Source: an uncultured Bacteroides sp. (GTDB taxonomy: Bacteria > Bacteroidota > Bacteroidia > Cytophagales > Cyclobacteriaceae). Taken from it: a DNA stretch of 64,000 nt. The stretch spans positions 1 through 64,000 of the forward strand of contig CABHOV010000077.1 of NCBI GenBank assembly GCA_902168185.1, given 5' to 3'. The position numbers and the translations under genes are program-made. Below are positions 7,767 to 17,709 of this stretch, in pieces. Under the pieces are notes generated by a model that did no database searches, had not been told where the DNA came from, and worked only from the letters and a program-made list of their open reading frames with translations. Every line of letters begins with the position of its first letter. The first letter of the stretch is position 1.

Positions 7767-10700
7767 ATGAAAAGAGGACTTTTACGATTCGTGTACGTAT
7801 GGCGACGCTCCTGGTGTCTCCAGTTTATTTTCCTGCTCTTGCTCTCCATTGTGACAGCAAATGCCCAGACTACCGTCCGGGGCCGCATCGTCGATGAAAC
7901 CGGAACCAGCCTTCCCGGTGTGAACGTCATTATCAAGGGAACGAGCTCGGGAACTACCAGCGATGGCGATGGAGGTTACTCCATTCAAGTGCCAGACCAG
8001 GATGCTGTTTTGGTATTTTCCTTCATTGGATATACAGCAGCCGAGGAAACTGTTGGCAACCGGGCCGTGATCGACGTCACACTCTCGCCCAACATTCAGT
8101 CGCTCTCGGAGGTCGTTGTCGTGGGATACGGTACGCAGCGACAGGAGGCAGTGACCGGGTCGGTCGTGTCAATGAGTGGGAACACGCTTCGCGACATGCC
8201 CTCACCGAATATCTCGCAGGCATTGCAGGGAAGGGCGGTAGGCGTCGACATTTCGCAGACGTCCTCCAAGCCTGGCACGGCCATGCAAATTCGCGTGCGA
8301 GGTACCCGTTCGTTGCTGGCCAGTAACGACCCGCTACTCGTCGTTGACGGTATACCCTTTGCCGGCTCTATTAACGATATAGATCCTAACAGCATTAAGA
8401 GTGTTGACATTCTTAAAGATGCTTCGGCAACGGCTATTTATGGCTCACGGGGTGCCAATGGTGTTTTACTCATCACCACCAACCGCGGGACCAAAGGGCA
8501 GAAAGCACAGGTTTCCTATAACGGTTATCATGGCGTGAAAACCGTGTTTGCAAAATATCCTATGATGAACGGGCCGGAGTTTGCCGCCCTGCGTGCGGCC
8601 AGCGCTCAGAAGTTCAACAACACCCTGGACGAATCCAACGATGTCAACACCGACTGGCAGGACATGATCTACAAAAACGCGATGGTCACCAGCCACGATG
8701 TGGGCATGTCCGGAGGAACCGAGAAGGGCACATACTATTTCGGTGCAGGTTATTTTCGTGATGAGGCTGTTGTGCCACTACAGAATTTTACCCGCTATTC
8801 CATGCGCTTTTCCCTGGATCAGGAAATCAACAAGTATATCCGGATCGGCATTAACTCCAATTCTAACTACTCCATCACAAACGGCGACAACGTGCCTGCT
8901 GTCGGCATGGCGTTGGGTCGCTCACCGATCGCCAATCCCTACAACGCAGACGGAACCATGAAGGAGATTATACAGGAGTCAACCACCGGAGCACAGTGGG
9001 TACCTTCGCGCGAAAGATTTGAAAGCCTCGGCGACAAGTATGTTGATAAGACAAAGGCTTATGGTACCTATAACACCGTATATACAGAAATAGGAATCCC
9101 CGGCGTAGAGGGACTGAAATATCGCCTCAACCTTGGCCTGAGCATGCGACAAAGCAACTATGGCAATTACACAGGGGAGGGAGTATTCAGCGGTGTTCCC
9201 ACCACGCCCTCTACGGCGGCCATCAGCAGTACGCTGATGACTAACTGGGCGGCTGAGAACCTGCTTACCTACGATCGCAGCTTCGGCAAACACGACCTGA
9301 ATGCTGTCCTGCTATATTCTGCTCAGCAGGAAACCACCAACACCTCCCGCGTAACAGCACGGGATATTCCCGCCGATCAGTTCCAGTTTTATAACCTGGG
9401 CCGCGCCGATGGCGTGATCACTGTGAACCCTGCAGACCAGAGCTACAACCAATGGGGCTTGCTCTCCTACATGGGAAGGGTTATGTATTCGTATGACGAC
9501 CGCTACATGCTCAGCGCAACCTTCCGTTCCGATGGCTCGTCACGGCTTGCCTCCGGACATAAGTGGCACACATATCCGGCGATTTCCGTGGGATGGAATA
9601 TCTCCCGGGAGAGCTTTATGACCGACATCAGCCAGCTGAATTTGCTCAAGCTCCGGGTAGGGTACGGGCAGACTTCGAATCAATCTGTCAATCCCTATCA
9701 GACACTTGGTTTGCTTAGCACCAGACCTTATAACTTCGGCGATGACACATACTCGACGGGCTTTACCGTCTCGCAACTGCCCAACGCAGAACTGGGTTGG
9801 GAATACTCTCAAACGTTCAACTACGGGTTAGACTTTAAGGCCTTTGACAACCGGTTATCCGGTACGGTAGAATACTATGTCCAGGAAACAAAAGATGTTC
9901 TCTTGCCGGTAGGGCTGCCCTCGACCTCCGGTGTGAGCAGCATCACTGCAAACATGGGCCAGACCCAGAACAAGGGTATAGAAATTTCACTTAACGGAAC
10001 AATCATTGACAACCTCAACGGCTGGTCCTGGGATCTGGGCTTTAACCTGTATGCCAACCGCAATGAGCTTGTATCCCTTGCATCCGGGCAGCTCAGGGAT
10101 GAAGGTAACTGGTGGTTCGTAGGGCATCCTATTGATGTGATCTATGACTACGAGAAAATCGGACTTTGGCAGGAAGGCGATCAGTACCTGAGCATCCTCG
10201 AACCCGGCTCCGCCAGCAAACCCGGTATGATCAAGGTGAAATACACCGGAGAATACAATGCTGACGGCACTCCAGTGCGGGCCATTAATGCTCAGGACCG
10301 TCAGATCATCAACATACAGCCTAACTTCCAGGGAGGCTTCAACACGCGTGTGGCCTACAAGGGAATTGATTTGAGCATCGTGGGGACTTTCAAAAACGGT
10401 GGTATTCTCAACAGCACGCTGTACGGATCTGCCGGCTATCTCAACAATTTGAATTCAAGGGCAGGAAACAACGTGCGCGTGGACTACTGGACTCCTGAGA
10501 ACACGGACGCCAAGTACCCTGCACCGGGTGGTGTGGGCGGAGACAACCCTAAGTACGGAACTACGATGGGTTACTTCGACGCATCCTATCTGAAGATCCG
10601 CACGATAACCCTTGGCTACAACGTGCCAAAACAAGTGCTGGCAAAAGCGGGTATCTCCAATCTGCGCGTATATGTAGCCGCTCAGAATCCTTTTGTGATG

Positions 10701-10865
10701 TTCTCGCCTTACCACGATGAGTCCGGTATGGATCCGGAAACCAATTCTTACGGAAATGAAAACGCAGCCGTACCCTACTCATCCAACCTCAGACGAATCC
10801 TGACGGTGGGTACGAATACACCTTCTACCCGTAATTACTTGCTAGGCCTCAATTTGACATTCTAA
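7767..10865 (+). CDS. SusC-family TonB-dependent outer-membrane transporter
   Basis: A 1032-residue protein with a signal peptide ending ...TANAQ. A carboxypeptidase-D-like regulatory domain follows (TVRGRIVDETGTSLPGVNVI, about residues 35-120), then the plug (V-V-V-G-Y-G-T-Q-R-Q-E-A-V-T-G-S-V, about 116-230, with G-S-R-G-A-N-G-V-L-L-I-T-T) and a 22-strand barrel. It ends in a C-terminal aromatic strand (L-L-G-L-N-L-T-F). SusC proteins import oligosaccharides through the outer membrane using TonB energy, with the SusD lipoprotein as lid. SusD starts 11 bp downstream, so the two are co-transcribed. Substrate is inferred from the GH43 neighbours to be an arabinose/xylose-containing glycan. Confidence 0.95.
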   Translation: MKRGLLRFVYVWRRSWCLQFIFLLLLSIVTANAQTTVRGRIVDETGTSLPGVNVIIKGTSSGTTSDGDGGYSIQVPDQDAVLVFSFIGYTAAEETVGNRAVIDVTLSPNIQSLSEVVVVGYGTQRQEAVTGSVVSMSGNTLRDMPSPNISQALQGRAVGVDISQTSSKPGTAMQIRVRGTRSLLASNDPLLVVDGIPFAGSINDIDPNSIKSVDILKDASATAIYGSRGANGVLLITTNRGTKGQKAQVSYNGYHGVKTVFAKYPMMNGPEFAALRAASAQKFNNTLDESNDVNTDWQDMIYKNAMVTSHDVGMSGGTEKGTYYFGAGYFRDEAVVPLQNFTRYSMRFSLDQEINKYIRIGINSNSNYSITNGDNVPAVGMALGRSPIANPYNADGTMKEIIQESTTGAQWVPSRERFESLGDKYVDKTKAYGTYNTVYTEIGIPGVEGLKYRLNLGLSMRQSNYGNYTGEGVFSGVPTTPSTAAISSTLMTNWAAENLLTYDRSFGKHDLNAVLLYSAQQETTNTSRVTARDIPADQFQFYNLGRADGVITVNPADQSYNQWGLLSYMGRVMYSYDDRYMLSATFRSDGSSRLASGHKWHTYPAISVGWNISRESFMTDISQLNLLKLRVGYGQTSNQSVNPYQTLGLLSTRPYNFGDDTYSTGFTVSQLPNAELGWEYSQTFNYGLDFKAFDNRLSGTVEYYVQETKDVLLPVGLPSTSGVSSITANMGQTQNKGIEISLNGTIIDNLNGWSWDLGFNLYANRNELVSLASGQLRDEGNWWFVGHPIDVIYDYEKIGLWQEGDQYLSILEPGSASKPGMIKVKYTGEYNADGTPVRAINAQDRQIINIQPNFQGGFNTRVAYKGIDLSIVGTFKNGGILNSTLYGSAGYLNNLNSRAGNNVRVDYWTPENTDAKYPAPGGVGGDNPKYGTTMGYFDASYLKIRTITLGYNVPKQVLAKAGISNLRVYVAAQNPFVMFSPYHDESGMDPETNSYGNENAAVPYSSNLRRILTVGTNTPSTRNYLLGLNLTF

Positions 10866-10876
10866 ACACATTAACC

Positions 10877-12841
10877 ATGAAACGTATACCGATGATCTTT
10901 GTTAGAGGAGCTGCACTGATGATGGCTCTTTTAGTAGGATGTACCGATATTTTGAACGAAAAGCCGCGGTCGATCTATACACCAGAATACTTCAAAACTG
11001 AAAACGGCGTCTACGGTGGCCTTACAGGAATGTATGCACATTTGCGCTACATCTTTGGAAACGCATACTTTTACAACTCTACCCTTACAGGCACCGATGA
11101 GGCCACCTGGGGTGCAAGTGGCGCTGGCAGCGGCTTCCAGATCTTTGACCTCTCGGGAGCATCGCCCATTACCCCTTCCAATAGTGATGCCAGTAACCTG
11201 TGGTCGAATGCATTTCCCAACATCAACACTGCCAACGGTGTGATTGAGAATGCCACACCGGTAGGGATCTCCGAAGCCCTGATTTCAGAGGCCAGGTTCT
11301 TCCGGGCATTTGACTACTTCATGCTGGTGCAAACCTTTGGCGGTGTGCCCCTTGACCTGGGGGCTGGTGAATTGAAGTTTAATACTTCCGTGTCGCGGAC
11401 ATCAGTACGCAATACTGTTCCGGAAGTATATACCAGGGCCATCTTTCCGGACTTGCGTCTGGCCGTCGACAATTTGCCGGTGACAGCCCGCGTGAAAGGT
11501 GCCGTTACCAAGACCACCGCCCGCCTTTTTCTGGCCAAGGCTTACCTTACCTATGGGTGGTGGCTGGAGAACCCGAACAGCATTCCTACCTTCCCGGAGG
11601 CCGAGCGAGTAGACCCCGACGGACACAACGCCCAATGGTATTTTCAGCAAGCCTATGACGTGGCAACAGCAGCCATCAATGATCCCGGTCCCTACGGTTT
11701 GATGGACACCTACTACGACGTGAACCTGGGAGAAAATGATCGTAACAAGGAGATGCTGCTGTATGCAGACCACACCGAGACAAGTGAACTCTACAATGGT
11801 TCAAGCCTGACCTATGGAGGCGGTGGTGACGCTGATAATTTTGCTGTCTGGATGTTGACATGGGCCTATCCAAACATCACCGCGTCCAAAACAGACTGGA
11901 GTGCACCTCAGATTGTGAACCCCGTACAGCGTGAAGCTGCCCAGGGCCTTGGACGCCCCTGGGTACGGATGGCACCACCACACGGTGTATTTAAAAACAC
12001 CTTTGCCGATAAGACCAATGATTCACGCTATGACGGAACCTTTGCCACCGTGTATCGAGGCAACTGGCCAAAGGCCGGTGTTACCAATGCGTTTTTATAT
12101 AACGCAAACAATATGCAGGTCGCACCCGGGGAGCCCATCCTGACGTTTCTCGATGAAGATCCTGCCACAGCCGTTGACTATTCCAATGCCGTTTACAAGA
12201 GCAGTGTAGGGGCCGGTGTACTGCCGGGGAGAGCTGACTACGTGGTGGCCCCCAGCGGCATCAGCCGCTTGGTCTATCCCGGCCTTTGGAAACTGGGCAC
12301 CTATCGCACGGACAACGGCACGGGCCTGGGACAGCCTAACGCTGCCAACACCAGACCCTTTAATATCGCCAAGTTCTCAGAGCTTTATTTCATTGCAGCC
12401 GAAGCGGCTGTGAAGGGAGCCGCTGCCACAGCAGGGCAAAGTGCTTATGATCTGATCAACGTGATACGGGCCCGCGCCGGCAAGTGGCGGTGGGACAACA
12501 ATGGGAATGTAGCCAAAGTGGAGGATAACAGCGCTGCGATGGTGGCCGCTACGCCTGCAACGATCGATATCGACTATATACTAGCCGAACGCTCACGCGA
12601 ATATTTCGGGGAAGGCTATCGCTGGTATGACTTGACCCGTACACAAAAGTGGCAGGACGTAGCAGCCTCTTACACGATCGCCGGACCGGGTGTAGGTGAT
12701 CATACGCCGGCAACGATCACACGCAACATCGAGAAGTATCACTACCTGCGCCCCGTTCCACAAGGTCAGCTCGACAATATGAACATGACGCAGGACCAAA
12801 AGGATGCCTATCAAAACCCTGGCTATAGGACCACGGACTAG
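10877..12841 (+). CDS. SusD-family nutrient-binding lipoprotein
   Basis: A 654-residue lipoprotein with signal sequence and lipobox L-L-V-G-C (lipidated C22). The mature N-terminus (TDILNEKPRSIYTPEYFKTE) and the TPR-like helices (A-E-A-R-F-F-R-A-F-D-Y-F style segment, here S-E-A-R-F-F-R-A-F-D-Y-F) are hallmarks of SusD. The C-terminal R-S-R-E-Y-F-G-E-G-Y-R-W-Y-D-L-T-R motif is typical. SusD binds glycan at the cell surface and caps the SusC barrel. At 654 residues it is longer than the usual 500-550, as seen in many Cytophagia/Chitinophagia homologs. A strong terminator follows at 12886. Confidence 0.94.
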   Translation: MKRIPMIFVRGAALMMALLVGCTDILNEKPRSIYTPEYFKTENGVYGGLTGMYAHLRYIFGNAYFYNSTLTGTDEATWGASGAGSGFQIFDLSGASPITPSNSDASNLWSNAFPNINTANGVIENATPVGISEALISEARFFRAFDYFMLVQTFGGVPLDLGAGELKFNTSVSRTSVRNTVPEVYTRAIFPDLRLAVDNLPVTARVKGAVTKTTARLFLAKAYLTYGWWLENPNSIPTFPEAERVDPDGHNAQWYFQQAYDVATAAINDPGPYGLMDTYYDVNLGENDRNKEMLLYADHTETSELYNGSSLTYGGGGDADNFAVWMLTWAYPNITASKTDWSAPQIVNPVQREAAQGLGRPWVRMAPPHGVFKNTFADKTNDSRYDGTFATVYRGNWPKAGVTNAFLYNANNMQVAPGEPILTFLDEDPATAVDYSNAVYKSSVGAGVLPGRADYVVAPSGISRLVYPGLWKLGTYRTDNGTGLGQPNAANTRPFNIAKFSELYFIAAEAAVKGAAATAGQSAYDLINVIRARAGKWRWDNNGNVAKVEDNSAAMVAATPATIDIDYILAERSREYFGEGYRWYDLTRTQKWQDVAASYTIAGPGVGDHTPATITRNIEKYHYLRPVPQGQLDNMNMTQDQKDAYQNPGYRTTD

Positions 12842-12885
12842 ATTGAAAATCAAAATCTGGTCGTTGAGACTTTGACGCTGGCATG

Positions 12886-12927
12886 GTTAGGGTTACCCGC
12901 GCGGGGCGGTGTAACCCTAACTTTTTT
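12886..12927 (+). terminator. Rho-independent terminator after the susCD pair
   Basis: GTTAGGGTTAC (12886-12896) pairs perfectly with GTAACCCTAAC (12911-12921) around a GC-rich 14-base loop, followed by six T residues. It ends the SusC/SusD transcript, so the GH43 gene at 13059 is probably transcribed from its own promoter. Confidence 0.85.
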
Positions 12928-13058
12928 GTGGTTGTCTCCTAAAAGGAAATGGTCTGGGCGACAGCGCCAGGCGTAAACCGAAGGTTGCCTGTACAACCTT
13001 CGAATTTAAATGAATCAGAATACTGTAACTTACTGATTATAAGAAATATAATATAACT

Positions 13059-14738
13059 ATGATGAAGTGGAGATTCTTTATGATTGCCATGGTAGTGTTA
13101 TGCCTGTACGCGGGCAAAAGCACTGCGCAATCCACGACCGTGATCAATCCTGTGCTGGCTGGTTTTTATCCTGATCCCAGTGTAGTAAAGGTGGGTGCAG
13201 ATTACTATTTGATCAATTCTACGTTCGCCTATTTCCCGGGCATTCCCGTCTTTCATAGCAAAGACTTAAAGAATTGGAAGCAAATCGGAAACGTCATTAG
13301 CAGACCCTCCCAAATGAACTTCCTCGGCCATCGTATGACCCGGGGGCTATTTGCTCCGGCAATAGAATATCATAACGGTGTATACTACGTTACCTGCACC
13401 CTGATCGATCGGGGAGGAAACTTTGTGATTACAGCAAAAGATCCTGCCGGCCCCTGGAGCGACCCGGTCTGGCTGCCAGAGGTTCGGGGCATAGACCCTT
13501 CACTATATTTTGATGCAAACAAAGCCTACATTGTTTACAATAGCGACGCCCCCGATAACAAGCCGCTGTATCCAGGTCACCGGACCTTAAGGATGTATGA
13601 ATTTGACTATGTTAACCTCAAGGTCGCAGGAGAAGAAAAAATACTTGTCAACGGCGGGGTTGACATCAGCAAAAAGCCGGTGTGGATAGAAGGACCTCAT
13701 TTCATAAAAAGAAATGGGTGGTATTACCTGTATGCGGCTGAAGGAGGGACCTCTGTCAACCACTCGGAAGTGGTCTTGCGCGCAAGGTCTATGGACGAAC
13801 CTTTCATTCCCTATGAAGGTAACCCCATACTCACCCAGCGCCATCTGCCGGCCGATCGCAAGCATCCCGTTACCTCTGCAGGACATGCACAATTTGTAGA
13901 AGGCCCGGATGGAAACACCTACGTAATCTTCTTAGCAGTGCGCCCTTATGCGGGTGACTTTTACAATACGGGAAGAGAAACTTTCTTGGCCCCGGTCTCC
14001 TGGAAAAATGACTGGCCCGTGGTGGACCTGCAAGGGGAGGAAATTGCTTATCACTATACGCTGAACTATAAAGAGGTACCTCAAAAAGGTGCTCGCCCAC
14101 AGAGCGGAAATTTTGAGTATGAGATAGGCTTCGAAAAGGCGCTCGACCCGTCCTTGCTGTTTTTACGAACCTGTGACAGCAGCCGATTTAGCCTGGACAA
14201 AGCAAAGGGCCTCACCCTGAATCTATCCCCCGAAACATGCATGGGTGTTGGCCACCCGACCTTCATCGGCAAGCGACAGCAACACCTGTATTGCCAGACT
14301 GAAACAGAGCTCAGCTTCTCCACAACGATCGACCATGAAAAAGCCGGGCTGATAATTTTTCAGGATGAAAAGCATTTCTACTACTTATGTCAATCAGCCG
14401 ACCAGGGCAAGCCTGTGATACAGCTCTTCAAAAGCAACCCGGAGGCAGAACGTATGGAGCTGCTCACGCAAGCACCGCTTGCCCCGGGAGTGAAGCCGGT
14501 GCGCCTGCGCATCCAGGCCAGTGGTGATCACTATGATTTTTACTTTACCTCAAAGCCTGATCAATGGAGCTTGCTACAGGGAGATCTCGACGCAACGTTC
14601 CTCAGCACGCGGGTTGCCGGCGGATTCATAGGATGTGTTTTTGGTTTGTATGCAACCTCTTCGGGGAAAAACACGACTAGTCAGGCGTCCTTCAAATACC
14701 TGCGTTACCGTGGCGATGACCCGATGTATAAAAAGTGA
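13059..14738 (+). CDS. Secreted GH43 beta-xylosidase/arabinofuranosidase with C-terminal beta-sandwich
   Basis: A 559-residue protein with a signal peptide ending ...KSTAQ. The GH43 propeller spans about residues 28-320: general base D39 (F-Y-P-D-P-S-V), D146 (R-G-I-D-P-S-L-Y-F-D) and general acid E211 (W-I-E-G-P-H-F). The C-terminal part (about 345-555) is a concanavalin-like beta-sandwich that commonly shapes the active site in XynB-like, GH43_12-type enzymes. The family removes terminal xylose or arabinofuranose from xylo-oligosaccharides; the subfamily call is from memory of motifs. It sits between the SusC/SusD pair and a LacI-type regulator, but a terminator separates it from susD. Confidence 0.88.
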   Translation: MMKWRFFMIAMVVLCLYAGKSTAQSTTVINPVLAGFYPDPSVVKVGADYYLINSTFAYFPGIPVFHSKDLKNWKQIGNVISRPSQMNFLGHRMTRGLFAPAIEYHNGVYYVTCTLIDRGGNFVITAKDPAGPWSDPVWLPEVRGIDPSLYFDANKAYIVYNSDAPDNKPLYPGHRTLRMYEFDYVNLKVAGEEKILVNGGVDISKKPVWIEGPHFIKRNGWYYLYAAEGGTSVNHSEVVLRARSMDEPFIPYEGNPILTQRHLPADRKHPVTSAGHAQFVEGPDGNTYVIFLAVRPYAGDFYNTGRETFLAPVSWKNDWPVVDLQGEEIAYHYTLNYKEVPQKGARPQSGNFEYEIGFEKALDPSLLFLRTCDSSRFSLDKAKGLTLNLSPETCMGVGHPTFIGKRQQHLYCQTETELSFSTTIDHEKAGLIIFQDEKHFYYLCQSADQGKPVIQLFKSNPEAERMELLTQAPLAPGVKPVRLRIQASGDHYDFYFTSKPDQWSLLQGDLDATFLSTRVAGGFIGCVFGLYATSSGKNTTSQASFKYLRYRGDDPMYKK

Positions 14739-14754
14739 AGTGATATATACTTTA

Positions 14755-14818
14755 CGCAGCGATGATGTTTCATACTTTATACTTTTTGTTGAATTCATGA
14801 AAGCCCGGTATCGCTGCG
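14755..14818. repeat. Inverted repeat upstream of the LacI-type gene
   Basis: CGCAGCGAT (14755-14763) and ATCGCTGCG (14810-14818) are perfect 9-bp arms separated by 46 bp of AT-rich DNA. It lies between the GH43 stop and the LacI-type start at 14880. It may be a paired operator bent into a loop or simply a weak terminator; neither can be decided. Confidence 0.4.
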
Positions 14819-14879
14819 CCTCCATAGTTTACAGTGGTTTACCAGTGGACACGACATAGCCACGGTATCGAGCGGAAAG

Positions 14880-15776
14880 ATGAGCATTAAACACGAAGTC
14901 ACCATTTATGATATTGCCACGGCCCTGGACATTTCACCCTCAACGGTGAGCAGGGCGTTAAGCGGCATTCCACGGGTGCGAAAAGACACGCGGGACAAAA
15001 TCCTGAACACGGCACGGCAACTGGGATACAGACAAAACTATTTTGCCAGCAGACTACGAAGTCAACACACAAAACTACTTGGCGCGATTGTCCCCACATT
15101 AGACACCGTTGCTTCGGCGCTGATCGCCGAAGCGGAGTCAGTGGCCCGCTTAAATCAATATAGCCTCATTCTCACGCAATCGAAGAATGAAGAGGGTACC
15201 TATCGCTCCATTATGAAACAACTCAGTGATTGCAGGGTAGAGGGCATCCTGGTTTACAACATACCATCCGGAGCCGCCAATCAAAAGGCGGTCTATAGCC
15301 GGCTGCCGGCTGTTGTCATCGAAAAAATCGCGCTGCCTGCAGGGGGCAAGACTGACGCCGACACCGGCTTTAAATTGACGACACATCTTTTAGGAAGAGG
15401 TTGTAAGAATATACTGGTTGTTTCCGCATCACCAGAGGTAACACTGGCCGCCCAAGTGACGACCGGTTATCAGGCTGCCATCGGCAAAGCAGACTGGAGA
15501 CATCAACCAAATTTTGCTAGTTATACTATCCGGCAGACAGCAGGTGGATTGCGCAAGTATATCGGGGCGAGCCCTGTAAAACCCGATGGCGTCTTATATA
15601 TAGGACCTGTGATCGCCGCATTGTCTGTTTCTCAAGAGCCGCCGCAAGGACATGCATTTGATAAAGATGGACACGATGATGTACCGGCGTCATCTGCAAA
15701 TACATGCTCAGCCCTAGGTAACTTTGCGATGCAACTCCTTTTAGCGCTGGTTGACGAAATGGAAACCCATACATGA
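14880..15776 (+). CDS. LacI-family transcriptional regulator with shortened effector domain
   Basis: A 298-residue protein. Residues 8-60 form a textbook LacI HTH with hinge helix (T-I-Y-D-I-A-T-A-L-D-I-S-P-S-T-V-S-R-A-L-S-G). The sugar-binding periplasmic-type domain follows (LLGAIVP onwards) but is about 40 residues shorter than the usual 335-345. Around residues 235-275 the expected stretch (D-G-V-x-x-x-x-D-x-x-A-x-G, then V-x-V-V-G-F-D) is replaced by low-similarity sequence, although the final helix (G-N-F-A-M-Q-L-L-L-A-L-V-D-E) is present. DNA binding is probably intact; effector response may be altered or lost. It lies downstream of GH43, on the same strand. Confidence 0.8.
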   Translation: MSIKHEVTIYDIATALDISPSTVSRALSGIPRVRKDTRDKILNTARQLGYRQNYFASRLRSQHTKLLGAIVPTLDTVASALIAEAESVARLNQYSLILTQSKNEEGTYRSIMKQLSDCRVEGILVYNIPSGAANQKAVYSRLPAVVIEKIALPAGGKTDADTGFKLTTHLLGRGCKNILVVSASPEVTLAAQVTTGYQAAIGKADWRHQPNFASYTIRQTAGGLRKYIGASPVKPDGVLYIGPVIAALSVSQEPPQGHAFDKDGHDDVPASSANTCSALGNFAMQLLLALVDEMETHT

Positions 15777-15807
15777 ACTCGTGATTCTTAAACATCCGCT
15801 AGGTTTC

Positions 15808-15846
15808 CTTGAAAACTTGCATATTTAGTATATGCAAGTTTTCAAG
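15808..15846. terminator. 17-bp perfect hairpin between convergent genes, probable bidirectional terminator
   Basis: CTTGAAAACTTGCATAT (15808-15824) and ATATGCAAGTTTTCAAG (15830-15846) pair without a mismatch around a 5-base loop. The LacI-type gene runs toward it from the left and the GAF gene from the right, so it can serve both. No long T tract follows on either side, so a different role is possible. Confidence 0.65.
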
Positions 15847-15948
15847 AAATGGAGCTATACCTACGTGGCTTTAAGTATATATTTAACCTCTCCATAACAT
15901 CTATAGCAGCGTTTAGGATAGTATATATTGCTTGGTCAATCTGCTCGT

Positions 15949-17457
15949 TTACGCCATCACGCTGGCTGCGTGCAGTTGTGATTTCAGAGACTCAATTTGG
16001 CTGGTGTACTGCAATAACAAGAGGTCTGACTTCTCGGTCATTCGCACGGCAAAAATACAGGCGGCAATGCTTTCACAGGCTTTATTGATAAACTCAAGCT
16101 CGAAGTCTTCAAAACAGTTGAACGAAGCTAATTCAAGAACACCATAGACAACGTTGTTCATTTTGATAGGGGCAATATAGACGCAACGGGGAAGAGCATC
16201 ACCCAGACCCGAGGAGATTTGTACATAGTTCTCGGGTACGTGTGTTAGCAATATCGGCTCGCGCTCATACCAGCACTGCCCCACAAGGCCCTCGCGTTTT
16301 GTTATCGTCATGTTGATATAGCGGTTTTTATTCCAGGCGTAGCACGACACTAGACTCAAATATTCATCATCTGCGTTTTGCTCAACAGGGACCGCAAACA
16401 AGCAAGCCTGGTTTGACCGGGTATACTTCACTATATATTTCACAACGCTGTTGCCAAGTTCCTTGATGTCACGTTGATTTTGGATCAATGCCAAGAGCTT
16501 TGCTAAACCCGATATACTCCATTCGCGCTTTTCGTTAATGACTTTCGAATGATTCAGGTGGTCCCTCATTTTGATAAGGTTGCCGGCCAGGTTGCTTTGG
16601 TTCAGGGAATGATTTGTCTCATCGAGTGACTCCCATTCTACGGCGTAGCTTCCGGCAGATATACTGGAGATAAACGTATTGGCCTTCCTGAAATTTTGAA
16701 TAGAATGTTCGATCACGTGATCGATGTCGCTGGCATCCAATGGGGAACCGTTATCAAATATATACTGGCGGTTCTGTTGATCGAGGTTATGAAGGAGCGC
16801 GGCGAGTTGTTTTTCGTCTCGCCCCAGTCGTGTTATTATATAGATCATGGTAGGTACACCAACAATCAGTAGCACCAGCACAATGAGCCTATTGTCGCCA
16901 ACGGCGGCTAGATATCGGTCTTCTGCTTCTTTATTAAGTGTATCTTCATAGGTGAACAAGGGCTCCCGGAAGGCCATATATTTCTTCCAGAGATCAAAGC
17001 CGCGATCTTCATTTAAAATTGAAACGAATTTCTTCATGCTATCCTGGCGTGCCATCTCGATCATTTCGTTTGAGAACAACAGGTAATCTTCAACAGCAGC
17101 TTTCATTTCATATAAACTTGACGTGTCATAGCGCTGGGCGACAAACTGCCGCTCCAAACCAAGAAATACTGAGTCTTTATATATGGAGGATATTCTCAAT
17201 GGTTCAGAAAGTTGGTCGTTTTTTGTTAATCCATAGCCGCGAACGGCCAGGTCCGCGCCATGGACGATATCTGCAATGATGCGTTCGGTGCTTTGTTTTA
17301 TTTGGTCTGTCTGCTGCCGCAGCGCGTTGTTCTCTACAATGGTGTCGCCATTTAAGAAGGTTAATATACAATTGACGACAAGCAAGGTTGTCAATGAGAC
17401 CAGGAGCACCTTGATCAGATTTTTTTTCAGATTAATTCGCTGCATGAGAGTTTTCAA
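15949..17457 (-). CDS. Membrane sensor protein with GAF domain and no output domain
   Basis: A 502-residue protein. Residues 15-36 are the first membrane helix, about 40-190 a helical extracytoplasmic sensor region of CHASE3-like appearance, and about 190-212 the second membrane helix. A linker follows, then a GAF domain (about 335-475; S-N-Q-A-C-L-F-A-V-P-V, G-L-V-G-Q-C-W-Y, V-Y-G-V-L-E-L-A-S). The last 25 residues are a coiled-coil (L-L-L-L-Q-Y-T-S-Q-I-E-S-L-K-S-Q-L). Related Bacteroidota proteins usually continue into a histidine kinase or a PP2C phosphatase; here the frame simply stops. It is therefore either a truncated sensor or a scaffold that signals through a partner. The STAS-like gene at 17710 lies immediately upstream on the same strand. 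Confidence 0.75.
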   Translation of the reverse strand: MKTLMQRINLKKNLIKVLLVSLTTLLVVNCILTFLNGDTIVENNALRQQTDQIKQSTERIIADIVHGADLAVRGYGLTKNDQLSEPLRISSIYKDSVFLGLERQFVAQRYDTSSLYEMKAAVEDYLLFSNEMIEMARQDSMKKFVSILNEDRGFDLWKKYMAFREPLFTYEDTLNKEAEDRYLAAVGDNRLIVLVLLIVGVPTMIYIITRLGRDEKQLAALLHNLDQQNRQYIFDNGSPLDASDIDHVIEHSIQNFRKANTFISSISAGSYAVEWESLDETNHSLNQSNLAGNLIKMRDHLNHSKVINEKREWSISGLAKLLALIQNQRDIKELGNSVVKYIVKYTRSNQACLFAVPVEQNADDEYLSLVSCYAWNKNRYINMTITKREGLVGQCWYEREPILLTHVPENYVQISSGLGDALPRCVYIAPIKMNNVVYGVLELASFNCFEDFELEFINKACESIAACIFAVRMTEKSDLLLLQYTSQIESLKSQLHAASVMA

Positions 17458-17709
17458 TGTTAAGCTATAGACATACTAATAGACGCTGCAAACATCGAGA
17501 CGCTCAGGAGCAAAACAAAAAAGCGCTGGGATACAAAAAGGTGGCCACTGCAGTTAAAATCCCGCCAGAGACTATTGATGCAGCATTTTGAGATGATTGT
17601 ATTGTTTTAGAAAGGGAGCGTGTGCAAGTGTGTGTAATGCTTACGCTGGAGTCGTGAGTTTGCCCAATCTCAGAAATATTTACCTTGAGACGATAAAGCT
17701 AACGAGAGC

